Source of the DNA: Corinectria fuckeliana
Lineage: Eukaryota; Ascomycota; Sordariomycetes; Hypocreales; Nectriaceae
Reading direction: 5' to 3'
NCBI GenBank assembly: GCA_019137255.1
Contig: WPDH01000134.1
Span: 1 to 28,528 of the forward strand
DNA length: 28,528 nucleotides
Shown: positions 9,749 through 21,400 of the stretch, one piece after another
Position numbering within the stretch: the stretch's first letter is position 1
Layout: every line of letters begins with the position of its first letter
Notes under the pieces: model-generated
What the model was told of the DNA's origin: nothing
Seen by the model: only the letters and a program-made list of their open reading frames with translations
Database searches by the model: none
Made by a program: the position numbers and the translations under genes

Positions 9749-12684
9749 TGTAAGTGGTCACTGGCTCATCGTCGACTGCGTCTTGCTGCTTTGTTGTCCT
9801 TCACCCTGACTGCCTTGCGGAAGTTCCACGGCGTGAATTCCATCACTGGTGATGCAAGAACCTGGACAATTCCAGAAAGCAACCACCCATGCGTTGCGGA
9901 GGGGGACGGCAGGGTCTGGGGTTCAGGGTGGCGTCCATTCCGGTCAACGAAAGCCAGCATCATCCTGGGACCGTCTTTGTCACCCCAGAATACAGAACAA
10001 GACAAGCAATGTGCAACTATCGGGCTACGGTCTGTCGATCACAAACCATACATACCACGATGAAACCGAATCGATGTGACAGGCCGGGTTCCTAGGGTGA
10101 AGGCGAAACAAATGCTGGGCTTGATCGACAAAAAGCTAGACCTGTGTGGGACTTTGATGTGCAGAAACAGGAAAAAGAGACGATCTGCTGTAGATCCCAA
10201 CAGCGGGCGGTGTAAAAGAAAGAGCTTCCTGGTCACGTCACAAAGGGTTCACGGCTATTGAAAGCCTGAGAGACGAGGGCAAACCGAAACACACCGAGTG
10301 TTTCCGTGCACATACATAGTAAGACTGATTGATGAATGGCGTTTGATGAAAGACCGGCATTGGCGGTAGGGCTAATTCGAGCTCGGTAATTGATTGGCGA
10401 AGACGTGTACCTATCCTGCGGCGGAGGAAAGACGGGTGGATGCCCGCTTTAAGACTTCCCTACTCCGTAAAGACTCGAACAGGTCCAGTGGAGACGGAAG
10501 AGAAGGTCTGGGGTGCGGCCTAATTCTTTACCATACCCTCGTCGAATATCTAACTACGTAGTCTCCCTGTAAGTTGTGCTATCACCTTGTCTAGATGGAA
10601 ATTTCCGTCTAGACCCACAGCAGCGCGACAAGAATAGAAGTCGTGTTTCGTACGAAGTACATTGTTGTTGGTAGGTTTGTATGACAACGGATCTGGACAC
10701 GAGTTTCGAGGCCACTCTTCGTTGGAGTCAAGGTGATTCTGGATCTGTGGGAGGGCGCAGTTGGGGTTATACACATCGTACAACAATTGGAAACCCGTGG
10801 AAGGATAAAAAAAACCCAAGATGAAGTCTCGTTTCACCATTTGGCTCCTTATTATTATTAACGAGCCTCAGCCCTTAGAGATGGCTCGGGCAGTCTAACC
10901 AATAGTCAAATGGCAGTCTAGTGACAAGTGGTTGTGAACTTGTGATACAACCAGACAAGCTGGTGACGACGACACAACGACATAACCGTGAGGTCAAGGA
11001 ACGGTGACAAGGAGCGTGTGGACATAGATCTGGAGCAGCAGAGTGACAGCACCAGGTTGAGTCCACGTCACACAGGGAGGGTCCTCTGAATGGTCCCCTA
11101 AATGGTCCCCTGGAGGGATAAACCGGCCCGTTGAATCGTTGATTTGTCCTGGCAGCGGGACTCCGGGGTTCGGCCTATGTGCGTAGTATTCGTACGCACT
11201 ATGTAGCATTTCCTGCCGGGCCCGCCGAGTCAATCGTGATATGAAGGTGATCGGGAGACGTGCCCAAAGAGAACTCGTGGTGAGCCGGAAGGGCAACTGG
11301 CAGCCAGGGGCCATGAGCGCGCCTCGACCGGGGATGGCCGGACGGAGGCCCGCAGGGATCAATTCGCGAAGGTGCTTTCCGTGCCGCACTCCGTACTGTA
11401 CATAGTAGGTAGTTGCGTAGCCAGCGACGTGACTGGGGCTCTGAATGGCACCGCCCCTGACAGTCGTATTGGGAAATCTGGCATTTGATCTCAGAGGGGA
11501 CGGGGAGGGCTGGCCTGAAGATGCCTTGCCGCTGAGCCATGGAGTACAGTACTTCCGTCGGTGCTTCCTTACCCGACTGCCAGCGCAGGTTTTCCGGACC
11601 GGATGTGACGAAAGCTGGTTATGCGAATGATTGGACGATGGGCGAGTGCCTCATAGAGGTCCCTGCGAGAGAGAGTGATGAACCTACGTAATGCCACGTA
11701 GGTATGGAGATATCAACAACTGCGCCAACAGCAGCGTCAACAACAGGCTGTTGCTCGCTCATTCGCTTCCTCAGGCAGCAGCACGCTCGAAATCGGTGAC
11801 CCGCCACGGAATCATCTGTAGCCTGAAGGTACATACGGACGTCCTCTGTAAGAGCTGTTGGTTAGTGCGTTGTCTCTAACAAACATGGTTTGCTCTGGGT
11901 TGGCAAACAGTCGACCGTCTACTAGTCATCACTCGTCACTTGTCAGCGCCACGAACCCATTGGATCCTGAGGTAAAAGGAGATGGAGGTGGCCTCCACTG
12001 GCGTAGAGGGGCGCCAACGGCCCAGCACAGGGCAGCCCGAGGCTCGAGGTTCAGGGGCTACATGCCTAATGAATTAGCGGCCCTAGGCTCCTTGTGTGTA
12101 CCTAAGGTACTAAATAGGCGCGGGCGCAGTGGCGCACACCAGCTTACTGGACGGCTCGGTGGGTTGCTAGGTTCCAGGTTGCAGGTGGGATCCGCGCTGG
12201 GCAGCGAGCCGGCCGCACCGCGCCGCACCGAACTACATAATTTTGGGATTCGTGCGTCCAGAATCCTGGGATGCTAAAGGGCTCCCAAGGGAAGCTACAT
12301 GAGGGCCGGGATCTCACCAAGCCCGACGGTGGCGGGCCAGAAGGGCGACGGCGTCCGGAGCCAGGGCTAAGCTGCCATGGACCGGGGCCGGAGGATAGGC
12401 GGGGGGACGGGCACCGACATACATAACTCGAGCAAGTGGAAACTTGCCTGTGAGATGTGGACGCATGCATTCGCAGTACATATGTACAGACGACGTAGAT
12501 TACGAAGTACAGTAGGGAGTCAGGGAATCAGGCCCGTCAGGGCAGTCCAAGTGTCTCCGTGCTCCGTGCTCCGTGTTCCGTGGGCTACACAGTAATTAGG
12601 CTGTAGCACAAAGCCGAGCCAGTTAGTTGCCCGGCCTGTGGAGTGAGATGGCCTTGTCCATGCTCGTGCTTTTTGCTCCATGGT

Positions 12685-12702
12685 CGTTCGTTCGTTCGTT
12701 CG
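12685..12702. repeat. (TTCG)n microsatellite
   Basis: TTCG is repeated perfectly about four times, within the gene-free region upstream of the mucin-type gene. Confidence 0.85.
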
Positions 12703-13170
12703 CCTAGGGAGGTGTTGAGCGTGCCCGTATCAGAAGCGGTGCAGTCGCCCATGCAGGACGCGCGCACCGGCAAGGTTGGAGCTTGGCCGGGATTTGTATA
12801 TTTTTCGTTCTTCTGTACTATGTACCTAGAGGCGAAGCATCTCGACGCCCATTTCGTCGAAGCTGCCCAGGTTTTCTTCACCACCGCTTGACTTCCGTTG
12901 ACAGCTGGCACCAGACGGCCACGAGAGCGACCGACAACTGGTAGCAGCTGCCAGGGTCACCACCGTTCACGACATCACTGCCCGTCCAGCTTGTCAGCCC
13001 AGGAAGCTACTTACTGCACCGTCCCATCTTCCAGTGTCTCGTCTCCCTCCTTCTCAACTATCCATTTCTCCCTCCACCTCTTCTTCCTTCTACTGGGCTT
13101 GAGGTGGCATCTCTCAGGATTTATTCCGCAGCTGCCGGGCTTCACCTAATATTTTCCCTGGGCACACTTG

Positions 13171-13202
13171 CGACTCGACTCGACTCGATTTGACTCGACT
13201 CT
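13171..13202. repeat. (CGACT)n microsatellite in the leader of the mucin-type gene
   Basis: About six CGACT units with two T substitutions in the middle lie some 285 bp before the ATG at 13487, probably in the promoter or 5' UTR. Confidence 0.85.
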
Positions 13203-13486
13203 CCGCCCTCGCCGCTCCTCGACTTCGCTCGCATTCTAATGTCTGGCATCTGACATTTGACACCCTCGCTGTCTCTTCTCGAGCCGCAACCCTGAAGTTC
13301 ACCCGAAGCGAGGGCGCCCGCAGCTGCGCCGTTCAACCAGTGGACCTCACGCTGTCGCTCATTTCCAGTTTCTCTTCATGATCAGCGCTGGGTGTCCAAT
13401 CTCATCACAGCTCCCTGTCAAGGTTCCTGAAGACCCTGCCGTTCTAGCTGCTGCCCTGCCCAGTCGCCCGTCTATTGGACGTCGTC

Positions 13487-16400
13487 ATGGGTCAGGGTGA
13501 TGGTGATGGCGAGGGAATGACGCCGCTGTCTTGTCCCGGATGGACCAGAGGCCGACGGTTAGGTCGAGACCCAGCCTATATTGAAGAAGGCGATGGGAAC
13601 CGCAACTGCAACGGCGACGACAGCCTTGACGTCAACAATAATTCGTTTCTCGAAACGGCCACCTTGGATTCTATTTCCGGAAGCCTTTCTCAATATCGCC
13701 CCAAATTAACACAGGACACTGACGTCGCCGACCGCACGAATACGCATGTACATCGAGCACTCGCGTATGCACAAGCACAGCCGTGCGCCTTTCCGCAGTC
13801 GCCGCGTCCCGCGACGGCCTTTACCGGCAGCATCGGTAGACCCCAAGTCTTGTTAGGCGACGAAACCTTTCTTCTCTCACGCCAGACCAGCGCCGCGACT
13901 ATGACAACGACATTTGGAGGGCGCACGAATGATGCCACTAACAGCGCCCATTTCCAGCCGTTGTCACCCCGACGAAGTCTCTGGCAACAGGAACCAAAGA
14001 TTGAGCTGTACCTACCACTAGAAACACAACCCGACGACGACCAATTGTCGACCCTTTACCGTCAAGCATTACTCGACAGCCTCGACAACGAACTCTTGCT
14101 CCCCGATACTCACCTCTTTACGTCCGAAGACCGTCCTTCATCGTCTCGCAGTCACCTCCGTTACTGGCGGCGCAACCGGAGCCCAGGCACAGACGCCTCT
14201 AAATACCTGCGTGTCTCATCTGATGGCTCGTCGCCGTCTGCTTCGCTTGATAGCAACCGGCCGTCTATGATGATAACAAGGGACGAATTCGAGGCGTTGC
14301 CACCTACCATACAACGAAAAGTAAGTCCGATACCCTTTCTTGCTAGAATATTTGTTTCTTCGCTTTTGCGTTGATCAGTCTGGACGAATACGCGAAAGCA
14401 AGGTTTCTCTCGAAACGTCCCAAATCAAACTCCTAGACATACATCCAAACTGCTCAAACTGCCCAAACTGCCCTCCCGTTCCACGCAAAGACACATCCCT
14501 GTACCCCTTTTCGCTTTTCGCTTTTCGCTTCTGTCCATTACTCATCACTGCCAACACTGTCTTGGTTGACTTGATCCTAAGTCAATTGGGCCATCTCCAA
14601 TGAGAGCCTCTCCCTTCAGACCCAAGCCCCTTTGCTTCCCTTCCATGCACTCCCGCCAGCACTCTACATTCCTGGCTCCTTGGGATGAGCCTCTTGGTAC
14701 GACTCTGTATGATTGGGTCGAAGCGGGCAGCGCCGGTGTCTGTGATTCGGCAAGTCCTGCGTCCAACATGCAGCTGTTGGGGCTAGTTGCCGCCTGGACG
14801 TCGACGAACTTCCTCCACCAAGGGCCACAAACCACCACCAGTGGGCCGTCATGGCCAGTGCCCACCCATGCCTCTGCTTGCTTAGCTAGCTCCCATGGGT
14901 GCTGGCTCGTCTGTCTGGGTTGAGCGGTTGACCATTGGCTGGGCAAGGCTCGAAGTTGCGCCCCATCCCACCTGAAATCCTTTCCCTTTTCGCTCTCATC
15001 ACATTCATGATCCGACCCTTGGCCAGTGGAGGACGTGACGACGTCCTCTAGACTACAGTAGGCCTGCAGCTCTTGATGGATCCAATGCCACTGGAGTTGT
15101 GGTGCTCCGGCACCACCAGCAAACCGGGCTTCTTCCACACCAAGACACTGCAGGGTTCGCCCGTCGGGAAACCCAATCATTCACTTCCCTAGCTGCACCG
15201 TCTCGTTCCTGCATTGAGACATGTCATTCCCCTCTAGTTTTGCCCCTCCTTCCTGCCTTAAAGGGCTTGGAGTTCCCCCTCGACGAGCGCGGTTTGTTGC
15301 TTTGCTTCTTTCGACGTTCCGTTTATCATTGCTAGATCGAGTGACAACAGTCTTGTCGTTTTGTCGCGTAACCATCTTGACCGCCCAAGTGCTAAACGTC
15401 CTTATCTCACAGTATTTCACTACGATTGAGCGGTCTCAGCTTGCTCACTCACCCGAGCCGGACGAACATCTTCGCTTCGGGAGCGCCGGTCGAAACGAAA
15501 CCATCTTCCCGGAGCCTGTGCTGGCGAAACCGACCAAACGTCGACGACATCACAAAAACCGGGCTACCTCAGATTCACCGATCTCGGCGTCACGCCGATC
15601 CCGCATCACGTCAACGGACCAACGCTTTTACGCGAGTCTTCCCGAGAAAATCAAGCGCCAGCACCTGACCGAGGAAGAGCAACTGGTTGCTCATTACCGC
15701 AGACAGACACTCATTTTCAACAACTCCAACGAGTCGTCAATCAAGGTCTCGACACCCGAACCCAAAGACCAGAAGATGCAGTCTCCGCTCGCAAGCCCGA
15801 CATTTTCTGACGATCACTCGTCGCTATCAAGCACGCAACCTCCGCATAATGACCATACTGCACGTGGCTCTGCCATGAAGAAGTCCGACTCGTTCTATGA
15901 CAGCTTTCGGTGGCTCGAGGATGACGAGGGCTTAGACCTGCGTTTGTACCTCGACGACTACCACATTAACCTCCGTGAAGAGGTGCCGGTACCGAACAGC
16001 AAGAGTCGACGTCCATCGTTCCGTCGTCATCTCTCCATCAACAAGTTGCCTTTTGGGCGTTCGTCACTTTCCTATAGTCGCCCGGCCGTCAACGGGGTGC
16101 CAACGTTGCCGACTTTGGCGTCGCCTTCCCAGAGCCCAGAGCTAGGCTCAGGTGGTCACGGTCGGCGCCGGTCGCGAGCGATGTCCTTGATTACGCCCAA
16201 TAAGCAGTCTATGCCCAACGTGGCCGAAACCATTGACCCCGAGGCGGCCCATTATCAGGACCCCGAGGCCCGAATGAAGCTGCGTGTGTTTCTGGCGTCT
16301 CCCCAGAAGTTTGACGAGGCTATTGAATTCGGGTTCCCATCTGCGGATGGGATGCAGTCAAACGGACCCAGACTTGTTAAGGGGAAGGAGGGCACTGAGT

Positions 16401-16873
16401 TGTCAGAGAAGTACCGCAGCTTCTTGGAGGATGATCGATCGTCGGCCTACAGTGATGGTGTCTCGGCTGCCGACCCTGACTCCCCCAAAACGCCACATCT
16501 GTTTGAGAAGCCGGTGTTTGCGCGGTCGGTCCGGCCAAGCACGGAGCGTTCCAGTGACAGGTCTACTTGCCTTCGAGGCGATGCCAGTCGGGATCCGTTA
16601 TCGACGCGGGAGATGACATTGCGAATGACGCTGACCAGACCCGATCTACGTGCCAACGAGGAGCAAATCTACGGCTGGAAGCAACCTATGAGCGTACGCA
16701 GTGGCACCACCACCCGAGACGAGTCGACACCCAGCCCCCTTATCTATGCCCGGAACGAGAAACGGAAGGAGAGCATCGAGCGACAGCTTGCGGCAATGGA
16801 TCAGTGGGCCGACAATGCGCCTTCTGAGACCGGGGTTGTCAAGCGCATCTGGAACCGAGTACGGCGGTCTTAG
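13487..16873 (+). CDS. Conserved fungal low-complexity protein ('mucin'-type, function unknown)
   Basis: Two exons, 13487-14320 and 15413-16873, join in phase 0 to 2295 nt (764 aa). The join gives ALPPTIQRK-YFTTIERSQLA, which fits the motif I recall in Sordariomycete proteins annotated as 'mucin'. Further family-like blocks are QRFYASLPEKIKRQHLTEEE, SFYDSFRWLEDDEGLDLRL, DDYHINLREE and MTLRMTLTRPDLRANEEQIY. The protein is rich in Ser, Pro, Arg and Asp, mostly disordered, with no signal peptide and no membrane span. It is therefore probably intracellular, and the mucin label reflects composition rather than function. The ATG at 13487 is the first in frame; the frame only extends to a TTG at 13475. 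The intron of 1,092 bp is far longer than the 49-90 bp introns elsewhere in the window. Identification rests on memory of homologues, so the function is open. Confidence 0.7.
14321..15412 (+). other. 1,092-bp intron of the mucin-type gene
   Basis: The donor is GTAAGT at 14321, the branch-like sequence GCTAAAC at about 15391, and the acceptor CACAG ending at 15412. Splicing is phase 0 and restores a family-typical junction. An earlier acceptor (TTGATCAG, ending 14378) would give a 58-bp intron followed by an open frame to a TGA at 14601-14603. An ATG at 15221 opens a frame that runs without a stop through the acceptor into exon 2. A TTTTCGC triplet repeat (14508-14528) and reiterated CAAACTGC (about 14444-14472) are present. 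Nothing in the intron resembles a mobile element or RNA gene. Confidence 0.75.
14508..14528. repeat. (TTTTCGC)3 pyrimidine-rich tract inside the long intron
   Basis: There are three perfect 7-bp units inside a wider CT-rich stretch. Such tracts are common just upstream of transcription starts in filamentous fungi, which makes this a candidate element of an internal promoter. Confidence 0.7.
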
Positions 16874-17706
16874 TTGCACACGGCGACACAGGTTGAAGAC
16901 GACCAAAGGGGATCTCGGCAACCAGAATAATAACAGGGACACGTCCCGCTCACCACCACCACAACATCATACTATACTCCCACTGGCTTTGACTGCCAAA
17001 ATGTCACGTCATGATATTTCTTTATTCTCTCTTTTACGAATACCCCACCATTTGTTTTAATACTGTGCTGATGAAGCCGTTGAATTTCCTTGGCCATCGA
17101 TACATCAGATGCAATCGTTTCAATCGCTCATTGGGAGGAGTTTACTGGAGTTGCCATTGCGTTGCTGTGTCGTTCACTGAACCATTAGCGAAACCGAGAA
17201 AGGGATGTTGCTTGCCTTGCTTGTGTTCTTAAAAGCGTATGATGGGAGTTGAAGGCTGGAAGTTGGGGAGTGCGCAACGAGGAAATTAGCCAGCGGGCAC
17301 CTATCTGCACTACCGACTTGAATAGTAATTGCAGCACGTTCAAAGTGGAGGGCAAGAAGTAGACTCCACGACGACGTTTCAACAAATACGTACTGTTTGC
17401 TGTGTGGTTGTTACACTTACACGAGAGTCAGGGCTGACACGTGAAGCACGGTGAGCGGCATGTCGGCTAGGTATCGGCATGGATGCCGCCCGGACACGAC
17501 ACGACGGGCATGCGATGAAACACTGGCTTGTGCCATGCAGGCGGGCTGTGAACTAACAAGAGCTGGAGATGTATTTACAGTAAAGCCCGAGCACCAGCCC
17601 TTAGAAGCCCCTATAAAACACCACTTGTGTATCCACCCACCGTAAATCTTCGCGGTAGTTGCTGCAAGTATCTGGAGAAAAGAGAGGGGGGGGACAGCTG
17701 GACTAA

Positions 17707-17776
17707 GCTAGTTGGCTAGTTGGCTAGTTGGCTAGTTGGCTAGGTAGCTAGGTAGTTAGGTAGCTTAGGTAGGTAG
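17707..17776. repeat. GCTAGTTG tandem repeat grading into GGTA-rich repeat
   Basis: Four perfect GCTAGTTG units (17707-17738) pass into degenerate GCTAGGTA/TTAGGTA units through about 17776. Confidence 0.85.
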
Positions 17777-18003
17777 TTTGGAGCGCCGCCGTCCTTGGTT
17801 TTATCGATAGTCTCAGTGGGATATTCCTTTGGGACTTTCTTCTTCTTCTTCTTCTATTGCGTTACAGTGGCTGGTGCGCCCTTTTTTCCCTGGTCGATCT
17901 GCATCTCTGCATGTCGTTCTCCGGCTGTGCCGCGCAACTCTGTCAAGTTGTGTCCCAAGGCGGGTGGCTGCTCCGTGTTGTGGTGTAACCCTCCCCCGTC
18001 CGT

Positions 18004-18031
18004 CAGCGGTCAGCGGTCAGCGGTCAGCCGT
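18004..18031. repeat. (CAGCGGT)3 tandem repeat
   Basis: There are three perfect 7-bp units and a fourth with one change (CAGCCGT), in the convergent intergenic region. Confidence 0.85.
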
Positions 18032-18421
18032 GTGTTGGTGATGCGTGATGGATGCAACCCAGCTCCTGAATCAATCCTCCCTCTGCTTGCTTGCTTACTC
18101 GCTTGCTCGCTTGGCTAGTATGGAATATGGCACATGCGTCTCTTCGTATCCCAAGCAATAAGACAAGCCTAGAAAGGGCGACATCAGAAGTTATCGTATT
18201 CAAAACCCTGCGCAAAGTTACTAATTACCTAGACCGTCCCGTTCTATAGTGATGCTACCTAACCGATACGACCATCTGAGCCGTCTGTTTGTAGATTCCC
18301 GCCATGCTTCGGTTCTCCAATCCTCACGAGCAGAACCCCACGAGAAGTAAACATATTCCCGTCCTTGTTTGTGATGGGGTTGATTCCTCCTCAACCCAGC
18401 TGTACCTTATACATTCCGGCA

Positions 18422-21400
18422 TCAGACCTCCTCGTCGCTCTCCTCTCCGAGAAGTTCTCCCTCGTCATCGTCGACGGCAGCATAGTCCCCACGGCCTCGG
18501 GCAAAGCTGTCCCGCGTCGTGAAACGCCTTGTTCCGCCGCCGCTGACTCGCTCGTACACCGACCATGTTACTCGCCATAAACTGGTGGCCACCAGCGGGA
18601 GCGCGGCCATCATCGCAGCCAGCGCCGATATGGCGATGACCGGGTACTTGATCCACGGCTGGTCGCTGTCGAACGTCGACGACCCGCCATCTCCTAGCCG
18701 GATCTGCCCGAAGTTGCTATTCCTGTATACGTACCAGCCGACGGCGCCTGCGACGCCGACGGGAATCACGACGGAGAAGAAGATGACCCATCCCGAGGTT
18801 CGGTGTTTCTTCTCGAACTCATCCTCGTATCCATCGCACGCGTGCTCCGTCGACGTCTTGTCCCACTCTCTGCCCCCCTTGCAAGTCGTCAATGGAAGCC
18901 TACGGTAGCCCGTCGGCTCAAACCAAGACGTCTCGTTCGGGTTGTTCTTGCACCACTCTTGGCCAGAGAGGGGCTGGAAGCCCGGTACCAGGCGGCATTG
19001 CTCATGGTTGTCGAGCTCAAAGTTGTACGCGCTGGTGTTGTTGACTGAGTTAGCAAACCGCCGTCCCTCTGAATTTGGTTGGACTTGTCATCTTTGCTTA
19101 CCATTCGTAGTCACGGCGCGAGCACTCGCAATTGGTATACTCCTGAAGCCGGGCAAGATTGTCCTTGTTGTAGCACTTCCGGTCTGTCTTTTTCCGTTTG
19201 TACGTGGCCACATGCCCGAAGAGGCAGTCATCATCCTGGAGGGGATGCGTCGGGGACCACAGGTAGTAGTCTGGGTCACTCTTCTCGAAGTCGCAGGCCT
19301 TGTCCGCCAGTCCCGTGAAATCGAGGTTGACTGAGAAGGCCGTGCCCTTGCCGGATACGCACCAGAGCAGGAAGTTGCGTGCCGTTCCCGTCTGCACCGT
19401 CGTGAGGTCCACGACCGTCACATCCTCGTCGGAGAACTGGTAGTCCGTCCACGTCTTGCCCTCGTCCGTAGAGTACGACACTATCTTGGTCTTGGCTCCA
19501 TCCCCGTGAGAGGCTCGCTGAACCAAGACAATTATGCCACCCTGGTCGCCGTATTGCCACGTCCAGCGCCCCTTCTTGACGCTCTTCCACGTGATTCCGC
19601 CGTCCGTCGTCATAAAGGTGTCTGCGTCCTTGATGTCCTCTAGCTTCGATCCAACATTGCCCACCCCGAAGAGGAGGCCGACCGCAGTGCTAGCCGCAAA
19701 CGTTTTGCGCTTGTCCTCTCGCTCCGAGTAATGGTGGAGGTGCAGCGCGCAGTTCTTGTCGCCGTTGGAACTGCACTTGTACGACTTGCCAGCCGCGTCT
19801 TTCCCTGGGGGCGCGAGGAGGCTCCATTCGGCGCCGTCGTTGTGCGATATCTTGGTCTGAACATCCTTCTTGGCGTTCTTCTTGTCTGGATTGGTGACTA
19901 CGTTGATGAGACTGACGCCCTCCAGCCCCGAGACTTTTTCGAAATCCACATATCCGTAGTCATTCGAGTTGACGTTGGAGGCGCTCAGGACATACGAGGT
20001 GCCGTTGGAGTTGCTTTTGATGATTGAGCCGAGCTTTCGGCCCTCGTCCGACTTGGTGCCGACGAACAGGTTGATGGCATGGGTGGAGCTATCCAGGACA
20101 GTGTACGAGCCATTGTGGCTGTCGTGAAAGTTGAAGGGGAAGCGCGCAGCCTCGAAACGCTTTCCGTCCAAGCTAGCCAGGGCCTGCACGCCTTCGCTTG
20201 CGTCTGCTCCCGTCGCAGCGAGGATGAACTCACTCATCGTTGCAAAGTCCTGGACTGATCCGTTGAATAGTTGCCGGTCTTCTTGGAAGAAATCGTCGCT
20301 GGTCACAATGGTCTTGGGCGCATCGTTGTTTTCCTCTTGCCTGGCGAGGCAGACAACTTGCTTGAGGGAACGGAACTTGTAGGCCGTACGCCCAGTGAAT
20401 TCGCACCTTTCCACGTAGCGGCGCATCGTAGTCCAATTGTCGCCACGGTCCGTCGAGATGGATGCCTCACGAAAGCATTCTTTGTTTCCTGAAACATCAT
20501 CGCACGTCTCGCCCACCCAGATGAGCCAGTCCTTCTTGTCCGGATGGAAGCTCAAGGCGTGGCCGCCCGAGTTCCTTGATGGCGCCTTGAAGCTGTGGAA
20601 GCTTGAGCCTCGGTCGATTGTGTAGATGACTTTGTCGTCGGGTGTAGTGAAGAAGATGACATCCTTGAAGTAGTCGTGGGGATAAATCTGCCTGATGTCT
20701 TCCTTCTCTAGGATGGACTTCCATGACTTCCCGTGGTCAGTTGTGCGCCAGATGTGGCTGTCCACCTTCATCTGACCCTGCCCATCATATTCTACCGGCC
20801 GGACAATGATGGTCTCCTCGGTGCCGAAGTTCTGATCGCCACGGTCTAGGTAGAACTTCTCAAAGTCCTTGAACTTGGTATCAAAGTCAGTCTTCTTGTG
20901 GCTGACTTCTCCGCTGGCTGGAGCCTTGCCGTCACCACCATTGGACCCGTCGGAGTTGCCCCCATCGGAGCACTTTCTCTCCGTCGGATCGTCCTTCTGG
21001 GAGCCCTTCTTTCGCTTGCAAGTGTTTCCAGGGATAAGTCTCCAGCCGGATGAGCCCATGAACTTTTCATCTGATTCCTTGGTACACGAGCCCTCGGGAA
21101 TCGAGACGAGGCCGACTTGTTTACAAACCGCCTGGTCCTCTGGGTCTCGCTGAAAGTTGTAGTCGCATTCGAAATCAGCGTCTGTGCACTCGCAGTCATC
21201 CGTCTTCAGCACGGGGTCCTTGAAGTCGGTCATCATGAAACATTCGGCATCCTTCTTGCGGCGGTCATACGTCTGCTTGTGGCCCATGAGGCACGTTGAC
21301 TTGCCGGCGTCGTCGACACGAGCGTGCCACTCCTCGATATCGTCCTTTCCACACTTTCGCATTTTAAGGGCGTTGAAGTCAATGGCAATCATATGGTAGG

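Larger units (their letters stand above)
8608..13486. other. Long gene-poor intergenic region (about 4.9 kb)
   Basis: No frame looks like a known protein, and the longest open frames (about 130-140 codons) lack coding character. The left end should hold the 3' UTR of the purine gene, and the right end the promoter and leader of the mucin-type gene, including a CT-rich tract (about 13013-13095). Simple repeats occur at 9731-9748 (TAGG), 12685-12702 (TTCG) and 13171-13202 (CGACT). Palindromic TACGTA-type motifs occur near 10547, 11685-11703 and 12100-12112. A 96-codon ATG-initiated frame on the minus strand (10840-10550) is the most protein-like of the small ORFs but matches nothing I recognise. 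Confidence 0.6.
16874..18421. other. Convergent intergenic region (mucin-type gene / VPS10 3' ends)
   Basis: The 3' flanks of two genes meet here, and no recognisable gene lies between them. AATAATAA at about 16925 could serve the upstream gene as an A-rich polyadenylation element. The middle is unusually rich in tandem repeats: 17707-17776 (GCTAGTTG then GGTAGCTA-like), 17839-17855 (CTT), 18004-18031 (CAGCGGT) and 18086-18115 (GCTT/GCTC-like). Confidence 0.6.

Noticed and set aside
10994..11540. Overlapping minus-strand frames of 113-131 codons
   Set aside because: No homology-like motifs and no intron signals; two overlapping frames are equally open, as expected by chance in GC-rich DNA.
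11858..12277. 139-codon plus-strand frame
   Set aside because: Low-information Arg/Gly/Ser/Leu composition with no start context or domain, and an opposing frame on the other strand.
13475..13486. In-frame extension of the mucin-type gene upstream of the ATG
   Set aside because: The extension begins at TTG, not ATG; the ATG at 13487 is the first proper start.
14545..15180. 211-codon minus-strand frame inside the long intron
   Set aside because: It has no recognisable domain, its composition looks random (many W, Q, S), and the sense strand is clearly intronic. It was considered as a nested gene but not supported.
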